Shown one piece after another: positions 30,896 to 42,365 of a DNA stretch of 64,000 nt; position 1 is the first letter of the stretch; the number at the start of each line of letters is the position of its first letter. The position numbers and the translations under genes are program-made. This DNA comes from Diphasiastrum complanatum (taxonomy: Eukaryota > Streptophyta > Lycopodiopsida > Lycopodiales > Lycopodiaceae), in contig CM055113.1 in the NCBI GenBank assembly GCA_029204225.1, positions 12,300,234-12,364,233 on the forward strand, read 5' to 3'. The notes beneath the pieces are model-generated. The model was not told the DNA's origin. It searched no databases and saw only the letters and a list, made by a program, of their open reading frames with translations.

Positions 30896-31220
30896 TGTGA
30901 AAAGCACAGTACTAAGGACCATAAATGGATCTTTGAATGATCCACAAGGTGATTGTATGCTTGTTAAACAATCTATCAGAAACTAGTCATCAGAAAACAA
31001 GATCTTGTTTAGCAGCTTGATAGGAAACAAGTAGAGACAATCAAAGCATTGATCAATTAGTATAATCCAACTCCACACGTGTGGAAATAAGGATGTAGTA
31101 CGGCCTGTAGACAGTATTTACAAAGTGCCAAAGCTGGGTTTCATTGGAAAAATAGAGTAATCACCATACAATGAGAGGAAACTCGAGTTTCTCCTTGAGG
31201 CTCCAAAAAGTTTCTATCTT
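30896..31220 (-). repeat. Type-2 LTR truncated at its internal start position
   Basis: Reverse complement of the type-2 LTR, from its end (TGTGAAAAGCAC at 30896) back to GAAGATAGAAACTTTTTGGAGCC (31220-31200). There it joins the integrase/RT-linker region of fragment G through the shared bases AAGAT. Confidence 0.85.
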
Positions 31221-32464
31221 CATAGCATGTTGGCTCATCTAACATTGAAGTAAGAAAGGTGTAAGATGTGAAAGATGATGAACCTTCCCTTTGATCACCT
31301 TGACCATCATAGGTGAGCCTCAATGGCTCGGATCTTGCCCTTGTTGATCTTCTTGGAGTTCTTGGAGTTCTTGGAGTTCTTGCATCCTGAGGTGGATCCT
31401 CAAGTTCTTCTACACTTGGAAGCTCCTCCTCCATCCTAGCATGATCCTTGGCATCAAGATGATTAGTAGCATTATCATCCAAATCACAAGCATGTCCTTC
31501 ATAAAAAATAACATCCCTACTCATTATCACCTTGCTAGTGATGGGATTGAAGACTCTATAACCTTTGCTATTCTCACCATATCCCACAAAGATGCCTTTG
31601 ATGGATGTTGCATCATCCTTCCTTCTCTTATCCAAGGATTGGTGTACATAGCAAGTGGATCCAAAAACTTTGAGATCTTTGAGATTGGGCTTCTCTCCAA
31701 ATAGAGCTTCAAATGGTGTGATTCCTCCAATGGCTTGGTTTGGCAATCTATTGCACAAATAGTTAGCACAAGTTATTGCTTCACCCCAAAATGGTTTGGA
31801 TAGAGAAGCATCTAGCCTTAATACCTTAGCACACTCAAAAAGAGATCTATTTCTTCTCTCACTCACTCCATTTTGTTGAGGGGTGTATGGACATGACAAC
31901 TCCGTCTTTATGCCATTAGAACTACAAAAGTCAATCAACCTATTGGAGATATATTCACCTCCATTATCACTCCTTAATACCTTAATCTTGGTACTAAGTT
32001 GATTTTCTACCAAAGTCTTGAACTTTACAAAAGAATCAAACACCATTGATTTGCTAGACAAGAGGTACATCCAACAAAATCTAGAATAGTCATCAATGAA
32101 GATTACATAGTACTTGGCACCACCATTAGACTCATGTGAAAAACTATGAACATCCGAATGGATGAGTTCAAGAGGAGAGTTTGATCTTGATGTAGATCTT
32201 GAGAAGGGTAGTTTGTGAGCCTTTGATAGGCTGCATGCTTCACATCTCTTCCCACACTTTGACAAATGCTTGGGGAGTCCAACTGCAAGCTCCTTTGTAG
32301 CCATAGATTCCATGGCTTTGTAGTTGGGGTGGCCCAATCTTTTGTGCCACAGTTCCACCTTTGATAGCTCCACCTTTGCCAAGTTAACACTCTCCACTGC
32401 AATATTAGCATCAAGCTTAAACAATCTACCTTGCTTAAAGCCTTTGGCTATACATTCATCATTC
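31221..32464 (-). pseudogene. Copia fragment G: integrase region
   Basis: Minus-strand codons from ~32424 run through WHKRLGHPNY, integrase with HSDVHS, RSDNGGEY and NGVSERRNR, then the linker (PPQDARTPRTPRTPRRSTRA) to SMLDEPTCYE, where it is cut by the LTR junction. At its start (32464) it is joined directly to the leader (32465-32552) through AGAAT microhomology, deleting gag and protease. The left part of this fragment (31870-32464) is the beginning of the tandem array unit. Confidence 0.88.
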
Positions 32465-32552
32465 TAGCTTGCCCTCTCAATACTAGCTTTTAGCACCAAA
32501 ACTTGCTAAAAATGGATTTGCATTAGATCAATGGCTTATGCTCTTGTACTTG

Positions 32553-32564
32553 GCTCTGATACCA
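32553..32564 (-). other. Primer-binding site, array unit 1
   Basis: GCTCTGATACCA on the plus strand, complement of the initiator-Met-tRNA site. It is repeated at 37086-37097, 41653-41664 and 46054-46065. Confidence 0.85.
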
Positions 32565-33265
32565 TGTGAAAGTACTGTACTTTAGGACCATAAATGGATC
32601 TAGAAAAGATCCACAAGACTGATTGGATGTTTGCTTAACAATCTATCAAAAAACTAGACACAAAAAAGTTGATCTAGATTGGCAATTTGACAAACAACAA
32701 GCATTAACAATCAAAAGCATTGATAAACATTGAAATCCGAGCCCACACGTGTGTACTACAGGCTGTAGTACGGCTTTCAACCTGAGAAACAAGTACAGAT
32801 TGATTTGGTTTCATTTGGATCACAAAAACTCAATGTACATAGTGAACTAGTTTGAGATTGCCAATGAGCTCCAAAATTTTTCTATCTTCTCACTATGGAG
32901 AGAGGGAATACATAGCAAATTCGACTTCCTTCTTGAAGTTAGGTGGATTTCCAGCATGTAATAAGGAAGTTAACTCACTCTCCTTGATATAAAATGAAAC
33001 CCTAGTCTATTTCCTAGAGTTATGCTTGGTAGGTAGCTAGTTGGTCAAATTTTCACCTTAAACTTAGGTGTAGGTCCTATAAAGTAGGGATGACCACCAA
33101 ATAGACATGACCAACTCTCTTGACTTGAACTAACCTACATTAGGATGGGTTTCTCATGTGGCATCATGGCCTCACATGTGTGGGACCCACTTGTGTACAC
33201 AATTTACACTATTCTACATGGTTTTTGATCAAGCTAGATTTGCCAATTTTTGGCAATTCTTCACA
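32565..33265 (-). repeat. Type-1 LTR, array unit 1
   Basis: Full-length type-1 LTR on the minus strand, ~701 bp. On its higher side it is preceded by a minus-strand AGGTGGTG, the same purine-rich word that precedes the LTR of element B. Confidence 0.9.
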
Positions 33266-35462
33266 CACCACCTACAATTCCACTAGTAGGTGGTTGGGGC
33301 TCTTTACAAAGTGGAGCAATACTATCTTCGGAGGGGCCTAGTTTACCCACTTTTTGAAACTTGTCCGTCAAAACTGAAATTCTCATTAAATTTTAATAAA
33401 ACTTACCAAACTCTCATCTAGCTCTACAACAGCCACATGTCTTCCTTTTTGAATAGCACATGCAGTGGTTGTCCCACTTCCACTAAACATGTCCGAAATC
33501 CAGTCGGTTGGATGTGAAAACAAATCTATCAGTTTATTTACAAGTTGTTGTGGCTTTTGGTATGGAGAAGCCACAAAGCCAGCCAGGGGATTTTTTCACT
33601 TTTTTGTCACTGGAGAAAATTTGAAATGGTTGCCAAAATCAATACTTCATGTAAAGGTTGTAATGTAGCATTGACCTCTTTTTATTGGTTGAAAATTAGC
33701 CGATAGAGAGATATTCAATCTCATTTTCACCATGGCCTCCTGTACTCTCATGAAAAGCTTGTGTAAAAGAAAATGAAGTTAGTAATTCTTCAATTTTATG
33801 GTAACTAGAATTAGAAAAAAAATCGAATAAAAATTACCTTTGAAACTCTTTTTTTCATTTTTGCAAGACTGAGCTGTCCATCTGCTACTCTTGAGAGGAT
33901 GCTCACCACGACTAAGAAGGAATGCCTTGCATGTTCTTCCACTCAAATATTCCCATATCCTGAGGGATGGAAGCAAGAGTCAGCTGAGATGTTTTTTTCT
34001 TTGAATTGGACGTCCCTTTCGGAAGTTGTCCCTTGATCTCAAACTTTTTCCATGTCAAAACTTTTATCAACCAAATCCCAAATCTAAAAAAAAAATTATT
34101 ATAAATATCAAATACTAAAAAATTTGATAGATTCAAAAAAATTAAAAGTTGAAAGAATCACCTGTCCAGTTCGACAGGCTAGCTGAAAAAAATTATTGTA
34201 TTTTGTCAAAAAAGTGGCTGAAGTCCTCTCATTAAAATGAAGCCCAGTCTCTTGAGCGCAGAGGCACCTCAGTTGTATATTTGTTTTGTCACCCTCTTTG
34301 TGGAGTCTAAGATGCTCCTTGTGAAAAAATCTTACTCTTTAAATAATTGTCATCTTGAGCTTGTAATCTTGATCAATGTTGTGATTCCAGCTTGCCCTCC
34401 TAACCACTAAGGCCAACAAAAACAATGGCACTAACTTGTCTAAAGGACAATATGTGGGGATATTCTAGAGACAGCTCTTTTTGAGCTTGTAAACTATGGA
34501 TCCCGCCCAAAACAAAAAATCTTTAGGAATTAATTAATTTAACATCAAAATCTGCTAGCAGGATCAACAAGAACAATGATAAGGGGTTACAATGGCCTAA
34601 GTGTGGTCTTTAAATTTTATTTTCAAATTATGTACATGGGAGCTGTTAGGTTCCCTGATCTCCAAGGGCCTATCATTAGTAAGAGGGTCAATAGGTGGCC
34701 TCTCACACTGTTCAATGTCCAAGATAAATGTAGTTTCTTGGACTTTTTTTGTTTTCATGAATTAAGGCTCTCATTTTTGCAATGTCTCTACTAGACGCAT
34801 CGAGCTTAATGGTAGCTCCAAGCAAATTCAAGCTACTTGAGGGAGGAGCTATTCAAGACTTTCGGACCAGTGCCTTTGGGAGTCATGCTTTTAAATTTTC
34901 TAGTTTTTGTTACAGGAGAGGCAGAAGCATCAACAGAGGCAGACTCAACTTGGGTACGCTTTCTATTAGGGGGAGAGAGGATGTCTATATCTTTGGAGGA
35001 GTCAAAAGGTTGGGAGTCCTTTGGTGAGGAGGAAACCAGGCCCTTACGGGAGGACGTTGATCTAGCTGGCTTCGACATCATTGGGTCCTCTTTTTTTTCA
35101 AGCGCCTCAGCCACCATCAAAATTGATGCTTTCAAGGTCTGAAAAAAGGACAACAGTGAAAATGCTTTAGATAAACCCATGACTAGTATAAAGACAGACA
35201 ATAACATTCAAAATCATTATGGTAAAAAAGGAAGAATAACTCACAAGGGTCTTCAACGCATCATCAAAGAAATTTCTGACTATCGCATGCTCACAAAGGC
35301 GTATCTTCATGAATCTGTTCTCCACAATGTATAAACAAACTTTTTTATCAATGGCTTTTTATTGAATATTGGTAAAGCCAATGTCATTATCTGACACCGA
35401 TACTTTGTGAAGCACATGACCTTGTGCTACAAAAGTAGTCGGCCCTTTGTTGACAATCTCTA
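33261..35462 (-). pseudogene. Beta-class DNA methyltransferase gene fragment, copy 1
   Basis: On the minus strand an exon (about 33590-33407) encodes FVASPYQKPQQLVNKLIDLF, then the AdoMet-binding motif I DMFSGSGTT, then VAVVELDES (motif II). This is the order at the C-terminus of beta-class N4-cytosine/N6-adenine DNA methyltransferases (motif X, I, II). It is followed by GTAAGT, a ~47-bp intron and a last exon (33359-33261) whose TGA falls in the adjoining LTR. Further exon-like blocks lie upstream: 35138-34837 (basic and serine-rich, NRKRTQ, KTRKFKS) and 35462-35245 (TTFVAQGHVLHKVSVSDND ... FFDDALKTL, donor GTGAGT). The latter has an in-frame TAA at 35359-35361. The catalytic SPPY/DPPY motif is not visible. 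It is a pseudogene, duplicated after it died. Confidence 0.65.
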
Positions 35463-35677
35463 CTGTCCAAAGAAATAGCTTTGTGAGTTACTCTAATTTG
35501 AGACATGGTGAAAGATCTATAAATCAACAAGCAAAAACATTACTTTTGATAGAAAATGCAAACACAAAATATAAAAAAAGAAGATGCAAACAAAAAATCT
35601 AGAAACAACATAGATCTATTCAAAAATATACTTCAAAGTCCCTTATTAAACCTATGGTCAACGTACATCCTCTCTCC

Positions 35678-35935
35678 ACCTATGCTCAACATAGTCTCCA
35701 CCTATGTTGAGCATAGGTCGAGCGGGGACTTATGTTGGGCGGGGACTTATGCTGAGCATAGGTCAAGACAAGAATTATGCTCAGCTCGAGCATTTGGTCA
35801 AGACCAGACTTATGCTTAGCATAAGTCCTCGCTCGACGTATGTTGTGAGCATAGGTGGAGACGGGATTTATGTTGAGCATAAGTCTTATCTCGACCTATG
35901 CTCAACAAGCATAGCTTCCTATGCTTGGCATAGAA
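35678..35935. repeat. Palindromic GCATA-motif cluster, unit 1
   Basis: About ten imperfect copies of (A/C)(C/T)TATG(C/T)T(G/C)AGCATA(A/G)GTC, many self-complementary (TATGCTGAGCATA, CTTATGCTTAGCATAAG), in alternating orientation. This copy lacks the 34-bp insert present in the other three units. There is no regular repeat/spacer pattern. Confidence 0.75.
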
Positions 35936-36402
35936 TTAAGTTTGGAATTTCTTGTTTGTTTGTTGTTACTTTGTTTTTGCATGTCTTGACCGTAAATGTA
36001 ACATTTCAATTATCTTGCATCTCTTAGGTGTGAACTAGTATTTGACTTTACTTCCAATGGAAAGCTCATCTTCTTAAATTCTCCCCACTCCAGCTTACTT
36101 TGATGTAGTTTTTACTAGTTCTTCATCTAAATTAAAGCTACAACTATGTACCATGAAATGACTCTAGGTTCAATTCAAGCTAGTGAATTTTGTACTAGCT
36201 CTTTATCTCTATGTCTCATGAATCCCCAAACAATGTACTATTCTCCCTCCAGTGAGAATTGCAGTGGTTTAGAAACAAGCAAGCACTCAGTTATTGATTC
36301 AAGTCATTCTACAATCCCACGTCAAGGAACTCGTTCTTTAAATAGGGCAAGCCAGGCTCAAAGTACCATTAGATCCAATTTTATGAAATCAAAAAGATCA
36401 AT

Positions 36403-36997
36403 ATTTTGTTGAGGGGTGTATGGACATGACAACTCCGTCTTTATGCCATTAGAACTACAAAAGTCAATCAACCTATTGGAGATATATTCACCTCCATTAT
36501 CACTCCTTAATACCTTAATCTTGGTACTAAGTTGATTTTCTACCAAAGTCTTGAACTTTACAAAAGAATCAAACACCATTGATTTGCTAGACAAGAGGTA
36601 CATCCAACAAAATCTAGAATAGTCATCAATGAAGATTACATAGTACTTGGCACCACCATTAGACTCATGTGAAAAACTATGAACATCCGAATGGATGAGT
36701 TCAAGAGGAGAGTTTGATCTTGATGTAGATCTTGAGAAGGGTAGTTTGTGAGCCTTTGATAGGCTGCATGCTTCACATCTCTTCCCACACTTTGACAAAT
36801 GCTTGGGGAGTCCAACTGCAAGCTCCTTTGTAGCCATAGATTCCATGGCTTTGTAGTTGGGGTGGCCCAATCTTTTGTGCCACAGTTCCACCTTTGATAG
36901 CTCCACCTTTGCCAAGTTAACACTCTCCACTGCAATATTAGCATCAAGCTTAAACAATCTACCTTGCTTAAAGCCTTTGGCTATACATTCATCATTC
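36403..36997 (-). pseudogene. Copia integrase fragment, array unit 2
   Basis: Copy of 31870-32464. It runs from KGFKQGRLFKLDAN through WHKRLGHPNY to PYTPQQN, where it meets the non-Copia DNA of unit 1 at ATTTT. The catalytic glutamate of integrase lies beyond the cut and is missing. Confidence 0.88.
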
Positions 36998-37097
36998 TAG
37001 CTTGCCCTCTCAATACTAGCTTTTAGCACCAAAACTTGCTAAAAATGGATTTGCATTAGATCAATGGCTTATGCTCTTGTACTTGGCTCTGATACCA

Positions 37098-37798
37098 TGT
37101 GAAAGTACTGTACTTTAGGACCATAAATGGATCTAGAAAAGATCCACAAGACTGATTGGATGTTTGCTTAACAATCTATCAAAAAACTAGACACAAAAAA
37201 GTTGATCTAGATTGGCAATTTGACAAACAACAAGCATTAACAATCAAAAGCATTGATAAACATTGAAATCCGAGCCCACACGTGTGTACTACAGGCTGTA
37301 GAACGGCTTTCAACCTGAGAAACAAGTACAGATTGATTTGGTTTCATTTGGATCACAAAAACTCAATGTACATAGTGAACTAGTTTGAGATTGCCAATGA
37401 GCTCCAAAATTTTTCTATCTTCTCACTATGGAGAGAGGGAATACATAGCAAATTCGACTTCCTTCTTGAAGTTAGGTGGATTTCCAGCATGTAATAAGGA
37501 AGTTAACTCACTCTTCTTGATATAAAATGAAACCCTAGTCTATTTCCTAGAGTTATGCTTGGTAGGTAGCTAGTTGGTCAAATTTTCACCTTAAACTTAG
37601 GTGTAGGTCCTATAAAGTAGGGATGACCACCAAATAGACATGACCAACTCTCTTGACTTGAACTAACCTACATTAGGATGGGTTTCTCATGTGGCATCAT
37701 GGCCTCACATGTGTGGGACCCACTTGTGTACACAATTTACACTATTCTACATGGTTTTTGATCAAGCTAGATTTGCCAATTTTTGGCAATTCTTCACA
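37098..37798 (-). repeat. Type-1 LTR, array unit 2
   Basis: Near-identical to the unit 1 LTR. It differs at GTAGAACGG versus GTAGTACGG and a few other bases. Confidence 0.9.
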
Positions 37799-39995
37799 CA
37801 CCACCTACAATTCCACTAGTAGGTGGTTGGGGCTCTTTACAAAGTGGAGCAATACTATCTTCGGAGGGGCCTAGTTTACCCACTTTTTGAAACTTGTCCG
37901 TCAAAACTGAAATTCTCATTAAATTTTAATAAAACTTACCAAACTCTCATCTAGCTCTACAACAGCCACATGTCTTCCTTTTTGAATAGCACATGCAGTG
38001 GTTGTCCCACTTCCACTAAACATGTCCGAAATCCAGTCGGTTGGATGTGAAAACAAATCTATCAGTTTATTTACAAGTTGTTGTGGCTTTTGGTATGGAG
38101 AAGCCACAAAGCCAGCCAGGGGATTTTTTCACTTTTTTGTCACTGGAGAAAATTTGAAATGGTTGCCAAAATCAATACTTCATGTAAAGGTTGTAATGTA
38201 GCATTGACCTCTTTTTATTGGTTGAAAATTAGCCGATAGAGAGATATTCAATCTCATTTTCACCATGGCCTCCTGTACTCTCATGAAAAGCTTGTGTAAA
38301 AGAAAATGAAGTTAGTAATTCTTCAATTTTATGGTAACTAGAATTAGAAAAAAAATCGAATAAAAATTACCTTTGAAACTCTTTTTTTCATTTTTGCAAG
38401 ACTGAGCTGTCCATCTGCTACTCTTGAGAGGATGCTCACCACGACTAAGAAGGAATGCCTTGCATGTTCTTCCACTCAAATATTCCCATATCCTGAGGGA
38501 TGGAAGCAAGAGTCAGCTGAGATGTTTTTTTCTTTGAATTGGACGTCCCTTTCGGAAGTTGTCCCTTGATCTCAAACTTTTTCCATGTCAAAACTTTTAT
38601 CAACCAAATCCCAAATCTAAAAAAAAAATTATTATAAATATCAAATACTAAAAAATTTGATAGATTCAAAAAAATTAAAAGTTGAAAGAATCACCTGTCC
38701 AGTTCGACAGGCTAGCTGAAAAAAATTATTGTATTTTGTCAAAAAAGTGGCTGAAGTCCTCTCATTAAAATGAAGCCCAGTCTCTTGAGCGCAGAGGCAC
38801 CTCAGTTGTATATTTGTTTTGTCACCCTCTTTGTGGAGTCTAAGATGCTCCTTGTGAAAAAATCTTACTCTTTAAATAATTGTCATCTTGAGCTTGTAAT
38901 CTTGATCAATGTTGTGATTCCAGCTTGCCCTCCTAACCACTAAGGCCAACAAAAACAATGGCACTAACTTGTCTAAAGGACAATATGTGGGGATATTCTA
39001 GAGACAGCTCTTTTTGAGCTTGTAAACTATGGATCCCGCCCAAAACAAAAAATCTTTAGGAATTAATTAATTTAACATCAAAATCTGCTAGCAGGATCAA
39101 CAAGAACAATGATAAGGGGTTACAATGGCCTGAGTGTGGTCTTTAAATTTTATTTTCAAATTATGTACATGGGAGCTGTTAGGTTCCCTGATCTCCAAGG
39201 GCCTATCATTAGTAAGAGGGTCAATAGGTGGCCTCTCACACTGTTCAATGTCCAAGATAAATGTAGTTTCTTGGACTTTTTTTGTTTTCATGAGTTAAGG
39301 CTCTCATTTTTGCAATGTCTCTACTAGACGCATCGAGCTTAATGGTAGCTCCAAGCAAATTCAAGCTACTTGAGGGAGGAGCTATTCAAGACTTTCGGAC
39401 CAGTGCCTTTGGGAGTCATGCTTTTAAATTTCCTAGTTTTTGTTACAGGAGAGGCAGAAGCATCAACAGAGGCAGACTCAACTTGGGTACGCTTTCTATT
39501 AGGGGGAGAGAGGATGTCTATATCTTTGGAGGAGTCAAAAGGTTGGGAGTCCTTTGGTGAGGAGGAAACCAGGCCCTTACGAGAGGACGTTGATCTAGCT
39601 GGCTTCGACATCATTGGGTCCTCTTTTTTTTCAAGCGCCTCAGCCACCATCAAAATTGATGCTTTCAAGGTCTGAAAAAAGGACAACAGTGAAAATGCTT
39701 TAGATAAACCCATGACTAGTATAAAGACAGACAATAACATTCAAAATCATTATGGTAAAAAAGGAAGAATAACTCACAAGGGTCTTCAACGCATCATCAA
39801 AGAAATTTCTGACTATCGCATGCTCACAAAGGCGTATCTTCATGAATCTGTTCTCCACAATGTATAAACAAACTTTTTTATCAATGGCTTTTTATTGAAT
39901 ATTGGTAAAGCCAATGTCATTATCTGACACCGATACTTTGTGAAGCACATGACCTTGTGCTACAAAAGTAGTCGGCCCTTTGTTGACAATCTCTA
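37794..39995 (-). pseudogene. Beta-class DNA methyltransferase gene fragment, copy 2
   Basis: Same exons as copy 1, with the motif exon at about 38123-37940 and the stop inside the LTR. The in-frame TAA in the upstream exon is also present. Between 39291 and 39097 a 64-codon frame is open where copy 1 has a stop (GGCCTGAG here versus GGCCTAAG there). Confidence 0.65.
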
Positions 39996-40209
39996 CTGTC
40001 CAAAGAAATAGCTTTGTGAGTTACTCTAATTTGAGACATGGTGAAAGATCTATAAATCAACAAGCAAAAACATTACTTTTGATAGAAAATGCAAACACAA
40101 AATATTAAAAAAGAAGATGCAAACAAAAAATCTAGAAACAACATAGATCTATTCAAAAATATACTTCAAAGTCCCTTATTAAACCTATGGTCAACGTACA
40201 TCCTCTCTC

Positions 40210-40500
40210 CACCTATGCTCAACATAGTCTCCACCTATGTTGAGCATAGGTCGAGCGGGGACTTATGTTGGGCGGGGACTTATCGGTCGACCGAGCATAG
40301 GTCGAACGGGGACTTATGCTGAGCATAGGTCAAGACAAGAATTATGCTCAGCTCGAGCATTTGGTCAAGACCAGACTTATGCTTAGCATAAGTCCTCGCT
40401 CGACGTATGTTGTGAGCATAGGTGGAGACGGGATTTATGTTGAGCATAAGTCTTGTCTCGACCTATGCTCAACAAGCATAGCTTCCTATGCTTGGCATAG
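40210..40500. repeat. Palindromic GCATA-motif cluster, unit 2
   Basis: As in unit 1 but with an additional 34 bp containing the palindrome CGGTCGACCG. Confidence 0.75.
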
Positions 40501-40969
40501 AATTAAGTTTGGAATTTCTTGTTTGTTTGTTGTTACTTTGTTTTTGCATGTCTTGACCGTAAATGTAACATTTCAATTATCTTGCATCTCTTAGGTGTGA
40601 ACTAGTATTTGACTTTACTTCCAATGGAAAGCTCATCTTCTTAAATTCTCCCCACTCCAGCTTACTTTGATGTAGTTTTTACTAGTTCTTCATCTAAATT
40701 AAAGCTACAACTATGTACCATGAAATGACTCTAGGTTCAATTCAAGCTAGTGAATTTTGTACTAGCTCTTTATCTCTATGTCTCATGAATCTTCAAACAA
40801 TGTACTATTCTCCCTCCAGTGAGAATTGCAGTGGTTTAGAAACAAGCAAGCACTCAGTTATTGATTCAAGTCATTCTACAATCCCACGTCAAGGAACTCG
40901 TTCTTTAAATAGGGCAAGCCAGGCTCAAAGTACCATTAGATCCAATTTTATGAAATCAAAAAGATCAAT

Positions 40970-41564
40970 ATTTTGTTGAGGGGTGTATGGACATGACAAC
41001 TCCGTCTTTATGCCATTAGAACTACAAAAGTCAATCAACCTATTGGAGATATATTCACCTCCATTATCACTCCTTAATACCTTAATCTTGGTACTAAGTT
41101 GATTTTCTACCAAAGTCTTGAACTTTACAAAAGAATCAAACACCATTGATTTGCTAGACAAGAGGTACATCCAACAAAATCTAGAATAGTCATCAATGAA
41201 GATTACATAGTACTTGGCACCACCATTAGACTCATGTGAAAAACTATGAACATCCGAATGGATGAGTTCAAGAGGAGAGTTTGATCTTGATGTAGATCTT
41301 GAGAAGGGTAGTTTGTGAGCCTTTGATAGGCTGCATGCTTCACATCTCTTCCCACACTTTGACAAATGCTTGGGGAGTCCAACTGCAAGCTCCTTTGTAG
41401 CCATAGATTCCATGGCTTTGTAGTTGGGGTGGCCCAATCTTTTGTGCCACAGTTCCACCTTTGATAGCTCCACCTTTGCCAAGTTAACACTCTCCACTGC
41501 AATATTAGCATCAAGCTTAAACAATCTACCTTGCTTAAAGCCTTTGGCTATACATTCATCATTC
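40970..41564 (-). pseudogene. Copia integrase fragment, array unit 3
   Basis: Copy of 31870-32464, ending at the same ATTTT junction after PYTPQQN. Confidence 0.88.
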
Positions 41565-41664
41565 TAGCTTGCCCTCTCAATACTAGCTTTTAGCACCAAA
41601 ACTTGCTAAAAATGGATTTGCATTAGATCAATGGCTTATGCTCTTGTACTTGGCTCTGATACCA

Positions 41665-42365
41665 TGTGAAAGTACTGTACTTTAGGACCATAAATGGATC
41701 TAGAAAAGATCCACAAGACTGATTGGATGTTTGCTTAACAATCTATCAAAAAACTAGACACAAAAAAGTTGATCTAGATTGGCAATTTGACAAACAACAA
41801 GCATTAACAATCAAAAGCATTGATAAACATTGAAATCCGAGCCCACACGTGTGTACTACAGGCTGTAGTACGGCTTTCAACTTGAGAAACAAGTACAGAT
41901 TGATTTGGTTTCATTTGGATCACAAAATTTCAATGTACATAGTGAACTAGTTTGAGATTGCCAATGAGCTCCAAAATTCTTCTATCTTCTCACTATGGAG
42001 AGAGGGAATACATAGCAAATTCGACTTCCTTCTTGAAGTTAGGTGGATTTCCAGCATGTAATAAGGAAGTTAACTCACTCTCCTTGATATAAAATGAAAC
42101 CCTAGTCTATTTCCTAGAGTTATGCTTGGTAGGTAGCTAGTTGGTCAAATTTTCACCTTAAACTTAGGTGTAGGTCCTATAAAGTAGGGATGACCACCAA
42201 ATAGACATGACCAACTCTCTTCACTTGACCTAACCTACATTAGGATGGGTTTCTCATGTGGCATCATGGCCTCACATGTGTGGGACCCACTTGTGTACAC
42301 AATTTACACTATTCTACATGGTTTTTGATCAAGCTAGATTTGCCAATTTTTGGCAATTCTTCACA
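41665..42365 (-). repeat. Type-1 LTR, array unit 3
   Basis: Shares variants with the unit 4 LTR (CAACTTGAG, AAAATTTCAATG, TTCACTTGACC) that units 1 and 2 lack. Confidence 0.9.

Noticed and set aside
33156-33341. 61-codon plus-strand frame repeated in all array units
   Set aside because: It overlaps the LTR and the last methyltransferase exon in antisense; its conservation only reflects the tandem duplication.
35678-35935. Possible CRISPR-like array (short repeated palindromes)
   Set aside because: Repeats are imperfect and in both orientations. Spacing is irregular, there are no unique equal-length spacers, and the setting is a plant nuclear genome.
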